Notes: generated by a model not told the origin, from the letters alone. A stretch of 64,000 nucleotides of DNA from Micrococcales bacterium 72-143 (GCA_001898835.1 MKVM01000001.1:1296466-1360465); one strand, 5' to 3'. Counted from the first letter of the stretch, positions 52,618-61,822 are shown. Made by a program: numbers and translations.

Positions 52618-53619
52618 CTACGCCGAGGGACGGTCGCCCGTGGACGCCTTCGCGTTCGCCTCGTAGGAGGTGTTCGTCGACTCGAAGAAGTTGACGAGCT
52701 CGAGCGTGTCGTTCGCCGTCGCCATCCACTTGGCCGGGTTCACCACGTTGTAGTGCGTGCCGAACCCGAGCTCCTCGAGGCGGCGGTCGGCCAGGTACTT
52801 GACGTACTGGTTGATGTAGTTGGCGTTGAGCCCGAGGATGCCGTTGGGGAGCAGGTCGTTGTTGTACTGCTCCTCCATCTCGACCGCGTCGAGGATCATC
52901 TGCTTGATCTCGGCCGCGAACTCCGGCGTCTGCAGGTCGGGGTTCTCGTCGAGCACGGTGAGGATGAGGTTGATGCCGAACTTGAGGTGCAGCGACTCGT
53001 CGCGCACGATCCAGTCGACGAGGGAGCCGAAGTTGCGCAGCAGGTTCCGCTGGCGGAACGAGAGCGCCACCATGAAGCCCGAGTAGAACCAGATGCCCTC
53101 GAGGATGATGTTGTAGGCGATCAGGTTGCGGATGAAGTCCTGCTTGCCCGCGGTCGTCGTGATGTCGAGGGTCTCCTCGGTCATCCGGCGGATGTAGCTG
53201 ACCTCGAACTCCTCCTTGCGCTGCATGGAGGGGATGTCGACGTGCGAGTTGTAGGCCTCGTTGCGGTCGATCGGGAACGTCTCGAGCACGTACTCGAACG
53301 ACATGCAGTGGTTGGCCTCCTCCCACATCTGCTTCGCGAGGTAGAGGTGCGCCTCGGGGGCGTTGACGTAGGGGTACACGCCGAAGGCGAGGGCCTTGTT
53401 GACGAGCAGCTCGTTGGGGTTGAAGTAGGAGATGAGGAAGGTGACGGCGTGCCGTTCCTCGTCGGTCATCTTCTTGAAGTCGGCGAGGTCCTCGCCGAGC
53501 TGGATCTCGTTGGGGAACCAGGTGTTGGCGACCGCCTGGTCGTAGAGGTCCATCGCCCACTGGTAGGTGATGGGCTTGAGGAGGAGCCCTTCCTGGACCC
53601 CGGTGCCGAGGATGGCCAT
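52618..53619 (-). CDS. nrdB: Ribonucleotide reductase small subunit, class Ic-like
   Basis: A 333-residue R2 protein. Metal ligands by alignment are Glu70, Glu101, His104, Glu174, Glu208 and His211 (in NPNE, EEANH, ILEG and DESLH). The radical Tyr position is Phe108 (EANHCMSF), and the first ligand is Glu rather than Asp. Spacings (31, 73, 34, 3) are the same as in the Chlamydia trachomatis Mn/Fe enzyme. The protein should start the radical needed by NrdA. AAAGGA precedes the ATG at 53619. The tail STNTSYEANAK holds the C-terminal Tyr. Confidence 0.95.
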   Translation of the reverse strand: MAILGTGVQEGLLLKPITYQWAMDLYDQAVANTWFPNEIQLGEDLADFKKMTDEERHAVTFLISYFNPNELLVNKALAFGVYPYVNAPEAHLYLAKQMWEEANHCMSFEYVLETFPIDRNEAYNSHVDIPSMQRKEEFEVSYIRRMTEETLDITTTAGKQDFIRNLIAYNIILEGIWFYSGFMVALSFRQRNLLRNFGSLVDWIVRDESLHLKFGINLILTVLDENPDLQTPEFAAEIKQMILDAVEMEEQYNNDLLPNGILGLNANYINQYVKYLADRRLEELGFGTHYNVVNPAKWMATANDTLELVNFFESTNTSYEANAKASTGDRPSA

Positions 53620-53639
53620 GTCTCTAATTCCTTTCGTGA

Positions 53640-53662
53640 CCGACGGCCGGGACGGCCGTCGG
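53640..53662 (-). promoter_or_regulatory. GC-rich hairpin between nrdA tail and nrdB
   Basis: CCGACGGCC and GGCCGTCGG form a perfect 9-bp stem with a 5-nt loop in the 96-bp gap between the small tail ORF and nrdB. It could attenuate read-through or protect mRNA, setting the subunit ratio. No U-tract follows. Confidence 0.45.
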
Positions 53663-53715
53663 CGCTGGCGTCGCGGCGGACGTCAGAAATGACATCCGCT
53701 CCTAGCTCCAGCGCG

Positions 53716-53796
53716 CTACTGGCAGCTCTCGCACTGCAGTTCGTCCATGGGGTCGACGGGCACCGAGTACTCGTCGACGGCGTTGTAGCCGCTCAT
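53716..53796 (-). CDS. Out-of-frame C-terminal redox tail of NrdA (26 residues)
   Basis: The frame MSGYNAVDEYSVPVDPMDELQCESCQ starts at an ATG overlapping the NrdA stop (ATGA). Codon usage is fully GC3-biased. The terminal CESC pair is what class I NrdA proteins carry at their C-terminus to be reduced by thioredoxin, and the annotated NrdA lacks it. One extra base in the C5 run at 53803-53807 would fuse the two into RRGFGGPRMSGYN...QCESCQ. So it is either a true frameshift, a programmed one, a sequencing error, or a separately made tail. Confidence 0.75.
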   Translation of the reverse strand: MSGYNAVDEYSVPVDPMDELQCESCQ

Positions 53797-56258
53797 CCGA
53801 GGCCCCCGAATCCGCGACGCGGGGCGGCGGCGGGTGCGGCGGCCGGCGCCTCGGTTGCCGGGGCGGCGTCCGACGTGGCGCCGAAGCCGCGCTTGGCGCC
53901 CTGCGAGATCTCCTCGGCCTTGTTGACCTTGACGGTCGACTGCTCGGCCTGGTGGCGGGGCTTCACGTGCAGGTAGTAGGTCGTCTTGACGCCCTTCTCC
54001 CAGGCTGCGTAGTAGATGTCCATCATGTCGCCGAGGTCGCGCGTCTCGAGGTACATGTTGCGGCTGATGGCCTGGTCGATCCACTTCTGGGCGCGCGCCG
54101 CGACCTCGATGAAGGCGTGGGGCGAGAGCTGGAAGCTCGTCTTGTAGACCTTCTTGAGCTCGTCGGGGATCTCGGCGATCACCTGGATGTCGCCCTGGCT
54201 GCGCAGCACCTGCTCGCGGGTCTGCTCCCAGATGCCGAGCCGCTGCAGGTCGGCGACGAGGTTGCGGTTGACCTCGAGGAACTTGCCGTTGGAGGTGGAG
54301 CGGCTGAAGATCTGCGCGAACTGCGGGTCGAGGCCGGGCGTGGTGCCGGCGACGAGGCCGATGGATGCGGTGGGCGCGATCGCCATGAGGGTGGCGTTGC
54401 GCATGCCGCCCTTGACCTTCTCGCGCAGGCGGTCCCAGTCGAGGCGCATGGTGCGGTCGACCGTGATCGGCACGCCGCGGTCCTTCTCGGTGAGCTCGAT
54501 GGAGTCGAAGGGCACGAGGCCCTGCGACCAGCGGGAGCCGGCGAAGTTGTCGTAGGAGCCGCGCTCACGGGCGAGGTCGGCCGACTCGTCGATGGCCGCG
54601 TAGGAGACGTGCTCCATGATCTCGTCCATGAGGTCGTACGCCTCCTCGGACTCGTAGGAGTAGCCGAGCTTCTCGACGACGTCCGTGAAGCCCATGACGC
54701 CGAGCCCGATGGCTCGGTTGGTCTGGTTGGCGTGGTCGGCCTCGGCGACCGACGACTCGGTGATGTCGATGAGGTTGTCGAGCTGACGCACGGCGCTGCG
54801 GGCCGAGTCCTCGATGAGCGCCCAGTCGAATCCGAGGCCGCCGTTCTCGTCCACCTTGAGGTGGGTGGAGAGGTTGATGGAGGCGAGGTTGCAGACGGAG
54901 ATGTTCTCGAGGTCCTGCGGGAGGCAGATCTCGGTGCAGAGGTTGGAGAGGTGGATGGTGCCCGTGTTGTTGTTGAGGGCGCGGTTGTTGATGGTGTCCT
55001 TCCAGGTGAGCCACGGGTGGCTCGTGGTCTGGAGCGACATGAGGATGTCCTTGAACTGCGACCGCGCGGAGATCTTCTTGAACATCCGCAGCTCGCCGGC
55101 CTGGGCCTTGGCGACGTACTCGGCGTAGCGCTCGGAGAACGCCTGCCCGTAGAGCTCGTTGAGGTCGGCGACCTCGAGCGGGTCGAAGAGGTACCAGTCG
55201 TCGTCGTTCTGCACGCGCTTCATGAACTCGTCGGAGATCCAGACGGCCGTGTTGGCGGTGCGGGTGCGGCGGTAGGGGTCGCCGGAGTTCTGGCGGAGGT
55301 CGAGGAACTCGGGGAAGTCGAGGTGCCAGTTCTCCATGTAGAAGCAGAGGGCGCCGAACTTCTTGCCGCCGCGGCTGACCGCGCGCAGCACAGAGTCGAT
55401 CGTGTGCATGAACGGGATGGGGCCCGTCGAGGTGGTGTTGTTGGAGCGGATGGGCGAGCCCTGCGCGCGCAGCTTGGTGACGGAGAGGCCGATGCCGCCG
55501 GTGCCCTTGGTGAGCCACATGACGTCGCGCACGCTCTTCGCGATGTGCTCGATGTCGTCCTGCATCTCCATGACGAAGCAGTTGGAGAGCTGCGGGTAGG
55601 AGGTGCCCGCGTTGACGAGGGTGGAGCCGGCCGCGAGGTACTCGAGCTTCGACATCTTGTCGTAGAACTCGATCGCGTGGCCGGTGGGGTCGGCCTCGTT
55701 GAGCGAGAGGCCCATGGCGATGCGCATCCAGAAGAACTGCGGCACCTCGAGCGGTTCGCCGTTGCGGGCCTTGATGCCGTAGCGGTTGTTGAGGGTGACG
55801 ACGCCGATGTACTTGAGGAGGCCGTCGCGGCTCGGCTCGAGCGCGTCGGCGAGGCGGTCGAGGTCGAAGAGCTCGGGGAAGCGGGAGTCGAGGAGCAGCT
55901 CGGACACGCCGCGCTCGATGGCGCCGCGGAAGTGGCTGCGGTGGAGGGACTTGAGCTCCTCGGCGGTCTCGTAGTCGCCGAGGACGCGCTTGTAGATGGT
56001 CTTGAGGAGGAGGCGGGCGGCGACCGTGTCGAACTGGGGGTCGTCCTTGACGTTCTGCAGCGCGACCTGGATGACGGCCTCGTCGAGCTGCTGCGTCGTG
56101 ATGCCGTCGAAGAGGGTGAGCTCGAGCTCGGATGCGATCTGGGTGACCCAGGTGATGTTCTCGTCGAGCCCTTGGCTCGCGTGCTCGATCGCCAGGTTGA
56201 TCTTGTTGGCGTCGTACGGCTCGCGCTCTCCGTTGCGCTTCACGACGGTGATGGTCAC
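53793..56258 (-). CDS. nrdA: Ribonucleotide reductase large subunit (class I)
   Basis: An 821-residue catalytic subunit. The N-terminal ATP cone (VVKRNGEREPYDANKINLAIEHASQG, about 1-95) is followed by the RNR barrel with SNCFVMEM (first redox Cys), LSNLCTEICLP (catalytic Cys and Glu), SVCNLASINLS (second redox Cys) and APTASIGLVAGTTPGLDPQF. The C-terminus becomes Ala/Pro-rich and ends RRGFGGLG without the usual Cys pair, which lies in the overlapping frame at 53716-53796. GTG start 56258. Tandem NrdR boxes lie upstream. Confidence 0.95.
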   Translation of the reverse strand: MTITVVKRNGEREPYDANKINLAIEHASQGLDENITWVTQIASELELTLFDGITTQQLDEAVIQVALQNVKDDPQFDTVAARLLLKTIYKRVLGDYETAEELKSLHRSHFRGAIERGVSELLLDSRFPELFDLDRLADALEPSRDGLLKYIGVVTLNNRYGIKARNGEPLEVPQFFWMRIAMGLSLNEADPTGHAIEFYDKMSKLEYLAAGSTLVNAGTSYPQLSNCFVMEMQDDIEHIAKSVRDVMWLTKGTGGIGLSVTKLRAQGSPIRSNNTTSTGPIPFMHTIDSVLRAVSRGGKKFGALCFYMENWHLDFPEFLDLRQNSGDPYRRTRTANTAVWISDEFMKRVQNDDDWYLFDPLEVADLNELYGQAFSERYAEYVAKAQAGELRMFKKISARSQFKDILMSLQTTSHPWLTWKDTINNRALNNNTGTIHLSNLCTEICLPQDLENISVCNLASINLSTHLKVDENGGLGFDWALIEDSARSAVRQLDNLIDITESSVAEADHANQTNRAIGLGVMGFTDVVEKLGYSYESEEAYDLMDEIMEHVSYAAIDESADLARERGSYDNFAGSRWSQGLVPFDSIELTEKDRGVPITVDRTMRLDWDRLREKVKGGMRNATLMAIAPTASIGLVAGTTPGLDPQFAQIFSRSTSNGKFLEVNRNLVADLQRLGIWEQTREQVLRSQGDIQVIAEIPDELKKVYKTSFQLSPHAFIEVAARAQKWIDQAISRNMYLETRDLGDMMDIYYAAWEKGVKTTYYLHVKPRHQAEQSTVKVNKAEEISQGAKRGFGATSDAAPATEAPAAAPAAAPRRGFGGLG

Positions 56259-56381
56259 GTGATCCCTTTCCTCCCCGCGCAGTGCTGCGCGCCCCGCATT
56301 CCGATGTAAAAACCCTGGTGAGAATCGACCTCGACGGACCGATCGCCAGCTTCTTCGCTCTCCCCCGGCCCGGAGGTTCCA

Positions 56382-56429
56382 CCACTATATATCGGGCCTC
56401 CGACAGCAGGCCAACCCTAGATGTTGTGG
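56382..56429 (-). promoter_or_regulatory. Tandem NrdR boxes at the nrd promoter
   Basis: CCACTATATATCGGGC (56382-56397) and ACCCTAGATGTTGTGG (56414-56429) each resemble the NrdR box ACACWATATWTTGTGT. They start 32 bp apart, three helical turns, as usual for NrdR. The first overlaps the minus-strand TATATAGT -10 region of nrdA. The remaining part of the 285-bp gap shows no other clear site. Confidence 0.75.
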
Positions 56430-56543
56430 GCGTGTCATCCACAGATGTGCATAACTTCAGCGGTGTTATTCACACTTTCCACACCCTAGGAGCCGCATCC
56501 GACACCGCCCGCGAGACCCGGAATTGGCTAGGCTCGGAAGGCT

Positions 56544-57752
56544 GTGAACGCGTACCTCGACCTGCTGCGCACCCGGGGGGTGGCCCGGATCATCAGCGCG
56601 CAGCTGCTCGCGCGCTTCCCCGGCGGGATGCTGTCCCTCGGGTTCCTCATCCACATCGAGCACATCTTCCACAGCTACGGCGCCGCCGGTCTCGTGCTCG
56701 GCGCGACCTCCGTCGGTCAGGCGATCTCCGGACCGGTCACGAGCCGCTGGATGGGGCGCTGGGGGATGCGGCCCGTGCTCATCCTCACGACCGCCGTCTG
56801 CGCCGTCGCGCTCTCGACGATCGCCCTCGCATCCCTCCCCCTGTGGGGCTTCATGATCGCGGGCCTCGTCGCGGGCCTCAGCTATCCGCCCGTGCAGCCC
56901 GCCGTGCGCACCATCTACCCCAAGATGGTCAACTCGCGACAGCTCACCCCGCTGTTCTCGCTCGACGCATCCGCCCAGGAGATCATCTGGATCGCCGGCC
57001 CCGTCGTGGTCACCTTCGTGGCGACCCAGGTGTCCACCGTCGCCGGCATCTTCCTCTCGGTGTTCTTCCTCGTCGTGGGCGGCGCGTGGTTCATCTCCTC
57101 CCCCGAGCTGGGGCGCGTGCGCATCCCGCGGTCGAAGCGGAGGTTCGGCGTCGTGCTCAAGCGCCCCGCGGTGCTGCTGTCGACGGTCGTCGGCTTCCTG
57201 CTGGTCGGGTCGTGCGCGGCGATCGAGGCCGGCGTCGTCGCGACCTTCGGAGAGGGCGGCGCGGAGGCCGGGTTCGTGCTGGGCATCTGGGCGGTCGCCT
57301 CGCTCATCGGCGGTCTCTCCTTCGGGCACATCCCGATCGGGCCGTGGGCGCTCGCGCGCCGCATGCTCATCGTGTTCGTGGGCGCGCTGCTCGCCGTGTT
57401 CGCGTTCGAGTTCTGGTCGATCTCGGCCACCCTCGTGATCGCCGGCCTCGGCATCGCCCCCGCGCTCGCCGTCATGTTCTCGATCGTCTCGGCCACCGTG
57501 AAGTTCTCCGACACCGCGGAGGCGTACGGCTGGGTCGGCACCGGCCAGCTCATCGGCGCCGCCCTCGGCTCGGCGGTCGCGGGGTTCCTCATCGACGGCT
57601 ACGGGCCGGACGGCGGCTTCGTCGCGGCCGCGATCTTCGCGCTCGTGGGCTTCCTCGTGCCGGTCGTCTTCCGGCGCGCGCACCCCGACCTCCGCGGTCG
57701 CGACGCGAGTCCGCTGCCCGACACGGAGCCCGTGCCGATCGCGCCGAGCTGA
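56544..57752 (+). CDS. MFS transporter (12-TM)
   Basis: A 402-residue MFS protein with GTG start, divergent from nrdA. It begins with ARIISAQLLARFPGGMLSLGFLIHIEHIFHSYG and contains about 12 hydrophobic segments, with a central cytoplasmic loop RIPRSKRRFGVVLKRP. It belongs to the group of actinobacterial MFS transporters without an assigned substrate. The end RGRDASPLPDTEPVPIAPS is a hydrophilic tail. Its position opposite nrdA may be fortuitous. Confidence 0.87.
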   Translation: MNAYLDLLRTRGVARIISAQLLARFPGGMLSLGFLIHIEHIFHSYGAAGLVLGATSVGQAISGPVTSRWMGRWGMRPVLILTTAVCAVALSTIALASLPLWGFMIAGLVAGLSYPPVQPAVRTIYPKMVNSRQLTPLFSLDASAQEIIWIAGPVVVTFVATQVSTVAGIFLSVFFLVVGGAWFISSPELGRVRIPRSKRRFGVVLKRPAVLLSTVVGFLLVGSCAAIEAGVVATFGEGGAEAGFVLGIWAVASLIGGLSFGHIPIGPWALARRMLIVFVGALLAVFAFEFWSISATLVIAGLGIAPALAVMFSIVSATVKFSDTAEAYGWVGTGQLIGAALGSAVAGFLIDGYGPDGGFVAAAIFALVGFLVPVVFRRAHPDLRGRDASPLPDTEPVPIAPS

Positions 57753-57918
57753 GGCCCGCTCGCACGTGCCCCTTGCGGGAACCCTCCGGAACGCGGTAGA
57801 CCGTACTGTCGCCCCCTGACACCCCCCGAAGCTGTACCCCACCCTCGGAGATGACCCCCGATGACATCTTCACCGGCCCGATCGCGCTCGCCGCGGAGTT
57901 GACCCGAGCGGCACGGCC

Positions 57919-60486
57919 ATGCTGCGCTGCCACGAACTCCCCTGCGACTCGATCGACGCGCTCGCCAGAAGCCCCCACGACGGTGCGCTCCTGCTGATCG
58001 GCGCGCCCGGGAGCGGCAAGAGCACCGTGCTCGCGACCTCGCTCGAGCAGCGGGCCGAGGGCGGTTCCCTGGTGCGGGTCAACCCGGGCGAGGCCGCCTG
58101 GCCGCTGTCGGGCGTCTCCGCGCTGCTGGCGAGCCTCGGCGACCCGCGGATCGCCGACTTCGCGGGCCGGTTCGCCCTGCGGTCGGACGACGACGCCGCG
58201 CTCGCGGAGGCCGCCGCCGAGCTCCTCGTGGTGCTGCGCGGCCTCGGGCTGCCGCGCACGCTCCTGCTGGTCGATGACATCGACCGGATGGATGCCGCGA
58301 GCCGCCGGATCGTGGGCTACATGGCGGGGCACCTGGCGGGTTCCGGCATCCGGATCGTCGCGGCGGCGGCCGAGGTGGCACCGGACGAGCCCCTCGCGGG
58401 GCTCCCCTCGGTGCGCATCGGCGAGCTCGACGACACCGAGGCGCGGGGCATCGCCCCGCCGGGCATCGACCCGGGCACCCTGCGCATCCTCGTCTCCGTC
58501 GCGGCGGGGAACCTCGGCACGCTCGTCGCGTTGCTCTCCTCGCTCTCCTCCGAGCAGCTCTCGGGCAGGGACGGCCTCCGTCTGCCGCCGCGACCCGGCC
58601 CGGCAGCCTGGGCCGCGGTCGAACGGGTCGCGCGACGACTCGGTGCGGCCCACCTCGCCGAGCTCGACAGGCTCGCGACCGCGCCGCTGCATCCGCGCGC
58701 CGCCGCCGGACGATGGGCCGAGGACGCGGAGGACGCGCTCCAGGAGCTGCTCGACCTGGGTGTCGTGCAGGAGGCCGGCGCCTTCGTGGCGCTCGCCGAC
58801 CCGCTCGTGCGCGCGGCGCTCTCCGACGCGCTCCCCTCCCGCGTGCGCCGGGAGCTGCACGTGAGCATGCGCGAGACGGCGGGGCCGCTGCTCGAGGCAT
58901 GGCACGCGAGCTGGGCCGACCCGGGCACCGACCTGCGCGATCCCCTGCTCGACGCCGCCGCGGAGGCCGCGCGGCTCGGCTACCCGCACGCGGCGGTCGA
59001 GTTCGCGGACCGGGCGCTGCGGTCCGGACGCGACGGCCTCGCGGGACGGCTCGCCCGCGTCGCGGACGAGCTGCTCACGATCGGCGAGCCGGAGCTCGCG
59101 TACCGCTACCTGAACATGGCGTCCGCCGACCGCCACCTCGACCCCGACGCACGGGTGCGTCTGTCGATCTCCCGGCTGCGCGCCGACTACCTGGCGGGAC
59201 GCGCCATGGATCCGAACGTCGAGCTCGCGGGCGCCGATCCGGAGCTCGTCGCCCGCTGGGCGGCGATGCGTGCCGCCGTCTCCGCCGCGCGCGGCGAGTT
59301 CCACGCGGCGCGCGGACCGCTCGTGCGCGTCGAGGCGGACCTCGCCTCCGAGTCGCCGGAGACGCGCTCGCTCGCGCGCACCGCCCGCGCCCTGCTGGAC
59401 GGCCCCGGGGGCGGCGTCCGCGAGGGCGACGAGGCGCACGACCCACTGCTGATGGCCTTGCACGCGCGCGCCGAGACGCTCGCGGGCGACTACCCGCGCG
59501 CACGCGTGCTCATCGGGCGCCTGGCGTCCTCGCTGGTGCGTCCCAGCCGGATGTGGGCGGGCTGGCTCACGGCGCTCGCGATCGACTGCGCGTCGCGGGC
59601 AGGACGCATCGGCGAGGCCTTCGAGCTCGCGCGCGACTGGCGGCTGCAGCACGCCGAGGCCGAGGGGCCTCCCGGGATGGTGCCCCTCAGCGCCTGGACG
59701 AGCCTCGCCGACGCCGACCTCGAGGCAGCGGAGGCTGTCCTCGCCGAGTGGACGGACAACGGCGTCGCCCGGGTGGGACCCCTCCCGACCGCGCGCGGCC
59801 TGCTGCTGCGCGCCGAGCTGGCGCGGCTCCGCGGCGACGTCGGCGCGGCATGCGAGCTCCTGCTGCTCGCCGACACCGTGGCCGCCGCGATCGACGACCC
59901 GGCCCTGTCCCGGCACCTGCCGGAGCTCGCCGAGACCCTCGTCGAGGTGGGCCGGACGGGCGCCGCCCACGACGCCGCGCGACGCCTCGCCGCGGCGGCG
60001 GTCGCGCACCCCGGCCGGTGGTCGAGCCTCGCGGTGGCTCGGGTCGCGGTGTCGACGGCCGCCGAGACGGAGCTGCGGGACCGCCACGAGGCGGCGCTCG
60101 CGCTGCACCGCCGTGACGACGACGGCTTCGAGCTCGGCAAGCTGCACCTCGCTTACGGCCGCCGCCTCGCCGCCGCGGGCGCGGCGCACGAGGCGGCGCG
60201 CGCCGTCGCGGATGCGCGCATCGCCTTCGCGGGGGCGGGCGCACGTCCGTGGGCGGCCGCCGCATCCGGCGACGCGCAGGCGCCCGTGCCGCGGACGGCC
60301 GCGCAGCTGGAGCTGCTGAGCGCCGACGAGCGGGCGGTCGCCGACCTCGTCGTGCGGGGCCTGCACAACAAGGAGATCGCGGCAGCGCTCTACCTCTCGG
60401 TGCGCACCGTCGAGCTGCGCCTCACGCACATCTACCGCAAGGTGGGGGCGCGTTCCCGCGCCCACCTCGTCTCGCTGATGTCGTGA
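57919..60486 (+). CDS. AAA-ATPase/LuxR (LAL-type) transcriptional regulator
   Basis: An 855-residue regulator. Walker A GAPGSGKS is at residues 28-35 and Walker B at TLLLVDDIDRMD; the central part is helical and TPR-like; the C-terminal LuxR HTH is LSADERAVADLVVRGLHNKEIAAALYLSVRTVELRLTHIYRKVGA. The ATG at 57919 is the first start in frame, but an upstream ATG at 57851 reads MTPDDIFTGPIALAAELTRAARP with good codon bias in another frame, so the N-terminus may be incomplete. Neighbouring glycan genes are possible targets. Confidence 0.87.
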   Translation: MLRCHELPCDSIDALARSPHDGALLLIGAPGSGKSTVLATSLEQRAEGGSLVRVNPGEAAWPLSGVSALLASLGDPRIADFAGRFALRSDDDAALAEAAAELLVVLRGLGLPRTLLLVDDIDRMDAASRRIVGYMAGHLAGSGIRIVAAAAEVAPDEPLAGLPSVRIGELDDTEARGIAPPGIDPGTLRILVSVAAGNLGTLVALLSSLSSEQLSGRDGLRLPPRPGPAAWAAVERVARRLGAAHLAELDRLATAPLHPRAAAGRWAEDAEDALQELLDLGVVQEAGAFVALADPLVRAALSDALPSRVRRELHVSMRETAGPLLEAWHASWADPGTDLRDPLLDAAAEAARLGYPHAAVEFADRALRSGRDGLAGRLARVADELLTIGEPELAYRYLNMASADRHLDPDARVRLSISRLRADYLAGRAMDPNVELAGADPELVARWAAMRAAVSAARGEFHAARGPLVRVEADLASESPETRSLARTARALLDGPGGGVREGDEAHDPLLMALHARAETLAGDYPRARVLIGRLASSLVRPSRMWAGWLTALAIDCASRAGRIGEAFELARDWRLQHAEAEGPPGMVPLSAWTSLADADLEAAEAVLAEWTDNGVARVGPLPTARGLLLRAELARLRGDVGAACELLLLADTVAAAIDDPALSRHLPELAETLVEVGRTGAAHDAARRLAAAAVAHPGRWSSLAVARVAVSTAAETELRDRHEAALALHRRDDDGFELGKLHLAYGRRLAAAGAAHEAARAVADARIAFAGAGARPWAAAASGDAQAPVPRTAAQLELLSADERAVADLVVRGLHNKEIAAALYLSVRTVELRLTHIYRKVGARSRAHLVSLMS

Positions 60487-60556
60487 GGCACGGCACCGCG
60501 CGCCTCGACCGGCGGCCCTCGTGGAGCGCGGGTCGCTCACCCGGCCGGGCCCGCGG

Positions 60557-61822
60557 TCACCCGCGCGCCACCGCGCGACGCTCGGGTGAGACCCATCGGC
60601 CGTCGTGGTGCCGGCGCAGGAAGGCGTCGGCCATCGCGCGCAGGCACAGCCACGCGTCGAGCATGCGCAGGACGGGGAACACCGGCCCGAGCACGAGGTA
60701 GGCGGGCCGCCGCGACAGCACCGCCGCCATGACCGAGAGCAGGTAGTCCGGCACGAGAACCCCCGCGACGACCGCGAGCGGCGGGACGACGGCCGCGACT
60801 CCCGCCGCGACCCCGCTCGGGTCGAGCCCCGCCACGGCGATGATCGCGCATCCGAGGCTCAACAGCACGACCGGCAGGGCGAGCAGCACGAACACGCTGC
60901 TCGTCACGAGCTCGCCGATCGAGATCGCGAGCAGCGCCCAGAACCGGCCCGCATGGACGCCGTGCCGGCGGACCGTCTGCCAGAACCCGAGGCTCCAGCG
61001 GCCCATCTGCTTCCGGTAGTCGCGCAGGTTGTCGGGGTCCTGGGTGAGCGCGATCGCCGCATCCGGGCGGAACGCGATGCGGCCGAGGCGCTTCGCGTGC
61101 ACCTCGAACGTCATGTTGTAGTCCTCGATCGCGAGGCCGGGCGCGTCGATGTCGATGTCGGCGAGCACCCGCGTGCGGTACATGCTCGCGAAGCCGGGCA
61201 CGATCGACACCGCGTTGAGCAGGCGCGCGGCCTGACCGAACTTCTGCAGGTACTGCACGCTCAGGTAGAGCCGCTCGCGGTACGCCACGAGGACGCGGCC
61301 CATGAGGGTCGGCGGCGGCGGGTCGAGGATCGTGGTCGCGCGCCCCGCGACCGCGACGACCTCGGGGTCCGCGAACTCGGGCAGCCCCGATCGCAGGTAG
61401 TCGTCGTGCAGCTGGCTGTCGGCGTCGAGCAGCAGCATGACCTCGAATCGCGAGGCGAGCTCGAGCTCGTCCACGATCGTGCGGATGGCGCCCGCCTTGC
61501 CTCGGTTCGGGCGGATGTCGAGCGCCGTCGCCCCGCACGCGCGCGCGAGCTCCACCGTGCCGTCGGTGCATCCGTCGCACGCCACGAACACGTTCTCCAC
61601 CGGCACCTGGCGTGCCGCGGAGCGGATCGTCGCCTCGATCACGAGCTCCTCGTCGTGCGCCGCGATGACGATCGCGACCTCGGACGGCTGCGGCACGTGC
61701 CCGTCACCGACGGGTGCGCCGTCACGCAGGCGCGCGGCGACGAGCCGCACCAGCCCAGCGCTCACCCAGAGCAGCGTGTTGATGCCGACCACGACCACGG
61801 CGGTCACGATGAACGCCACCAT
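60557..61822 (-). CDS. Membrane-bound family-2 glycosyltransferase
   Basis: A 421-residue processive-type GT2. An N-terminal helix (VAFIVTAVVVVGINTLLWVSAGLV) precedes the catalytic domain with VIAAHDEELVIEATI, ACDGCTDGT, LLDADSQL, AIEDYNMTFE and QMGRW (QxxRW). Two or three C-terminal helices (WALLAISIGELVTSSVFVLLALPVVLL) form the export pore. GGAGG precedes the ATG at 61822. Product is likely a capsular or wall polysaccharide. It converges on the LuxR-type gene. Confidence 0.9.
   Translation of the reverse strand: MVAFIVTAVVVVGINTLLWVSAGLVRLVAARLRDGAPVGDGHVPQPSEVAIVIAAHDEELVIEATIRSAARQVPVENVFVACDGCTDGTVELARACGATALDIRPNRGKAGAIRTIVDELELASRFEVMLLLDADSQLHDDYLRSGLPEFADPEVVAVAGRATTILDPPPPTLMGRVLVAYRERLYLSVQYLQKFGQAARLLNAVSIVPGFASMYRTRVLADIDIDAPGLAIEDYNMTFEVHAKRLGRIAFRPDAAIALTQDPDNLRDYRKQMGRWSLGFWQTVRRHGVHAGRFWALLAISIGELVTSSVFVLLALPVVLLSLGCAIIAVAGLDPSGVAAGVAAVVPPLAVVAGVLVPDYLLSVMAAVLSRRPAYLVLGPVFPVLRMLDAWLCLRAMADAFLRRHHDGRWVSPERRAVARG

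Noticed and set aside
57589-60540. 983-aa minus-strand ORF
   Set aside because: Shadow of the LuxR/AAA regulator, which has intact motifs on the plus strand.
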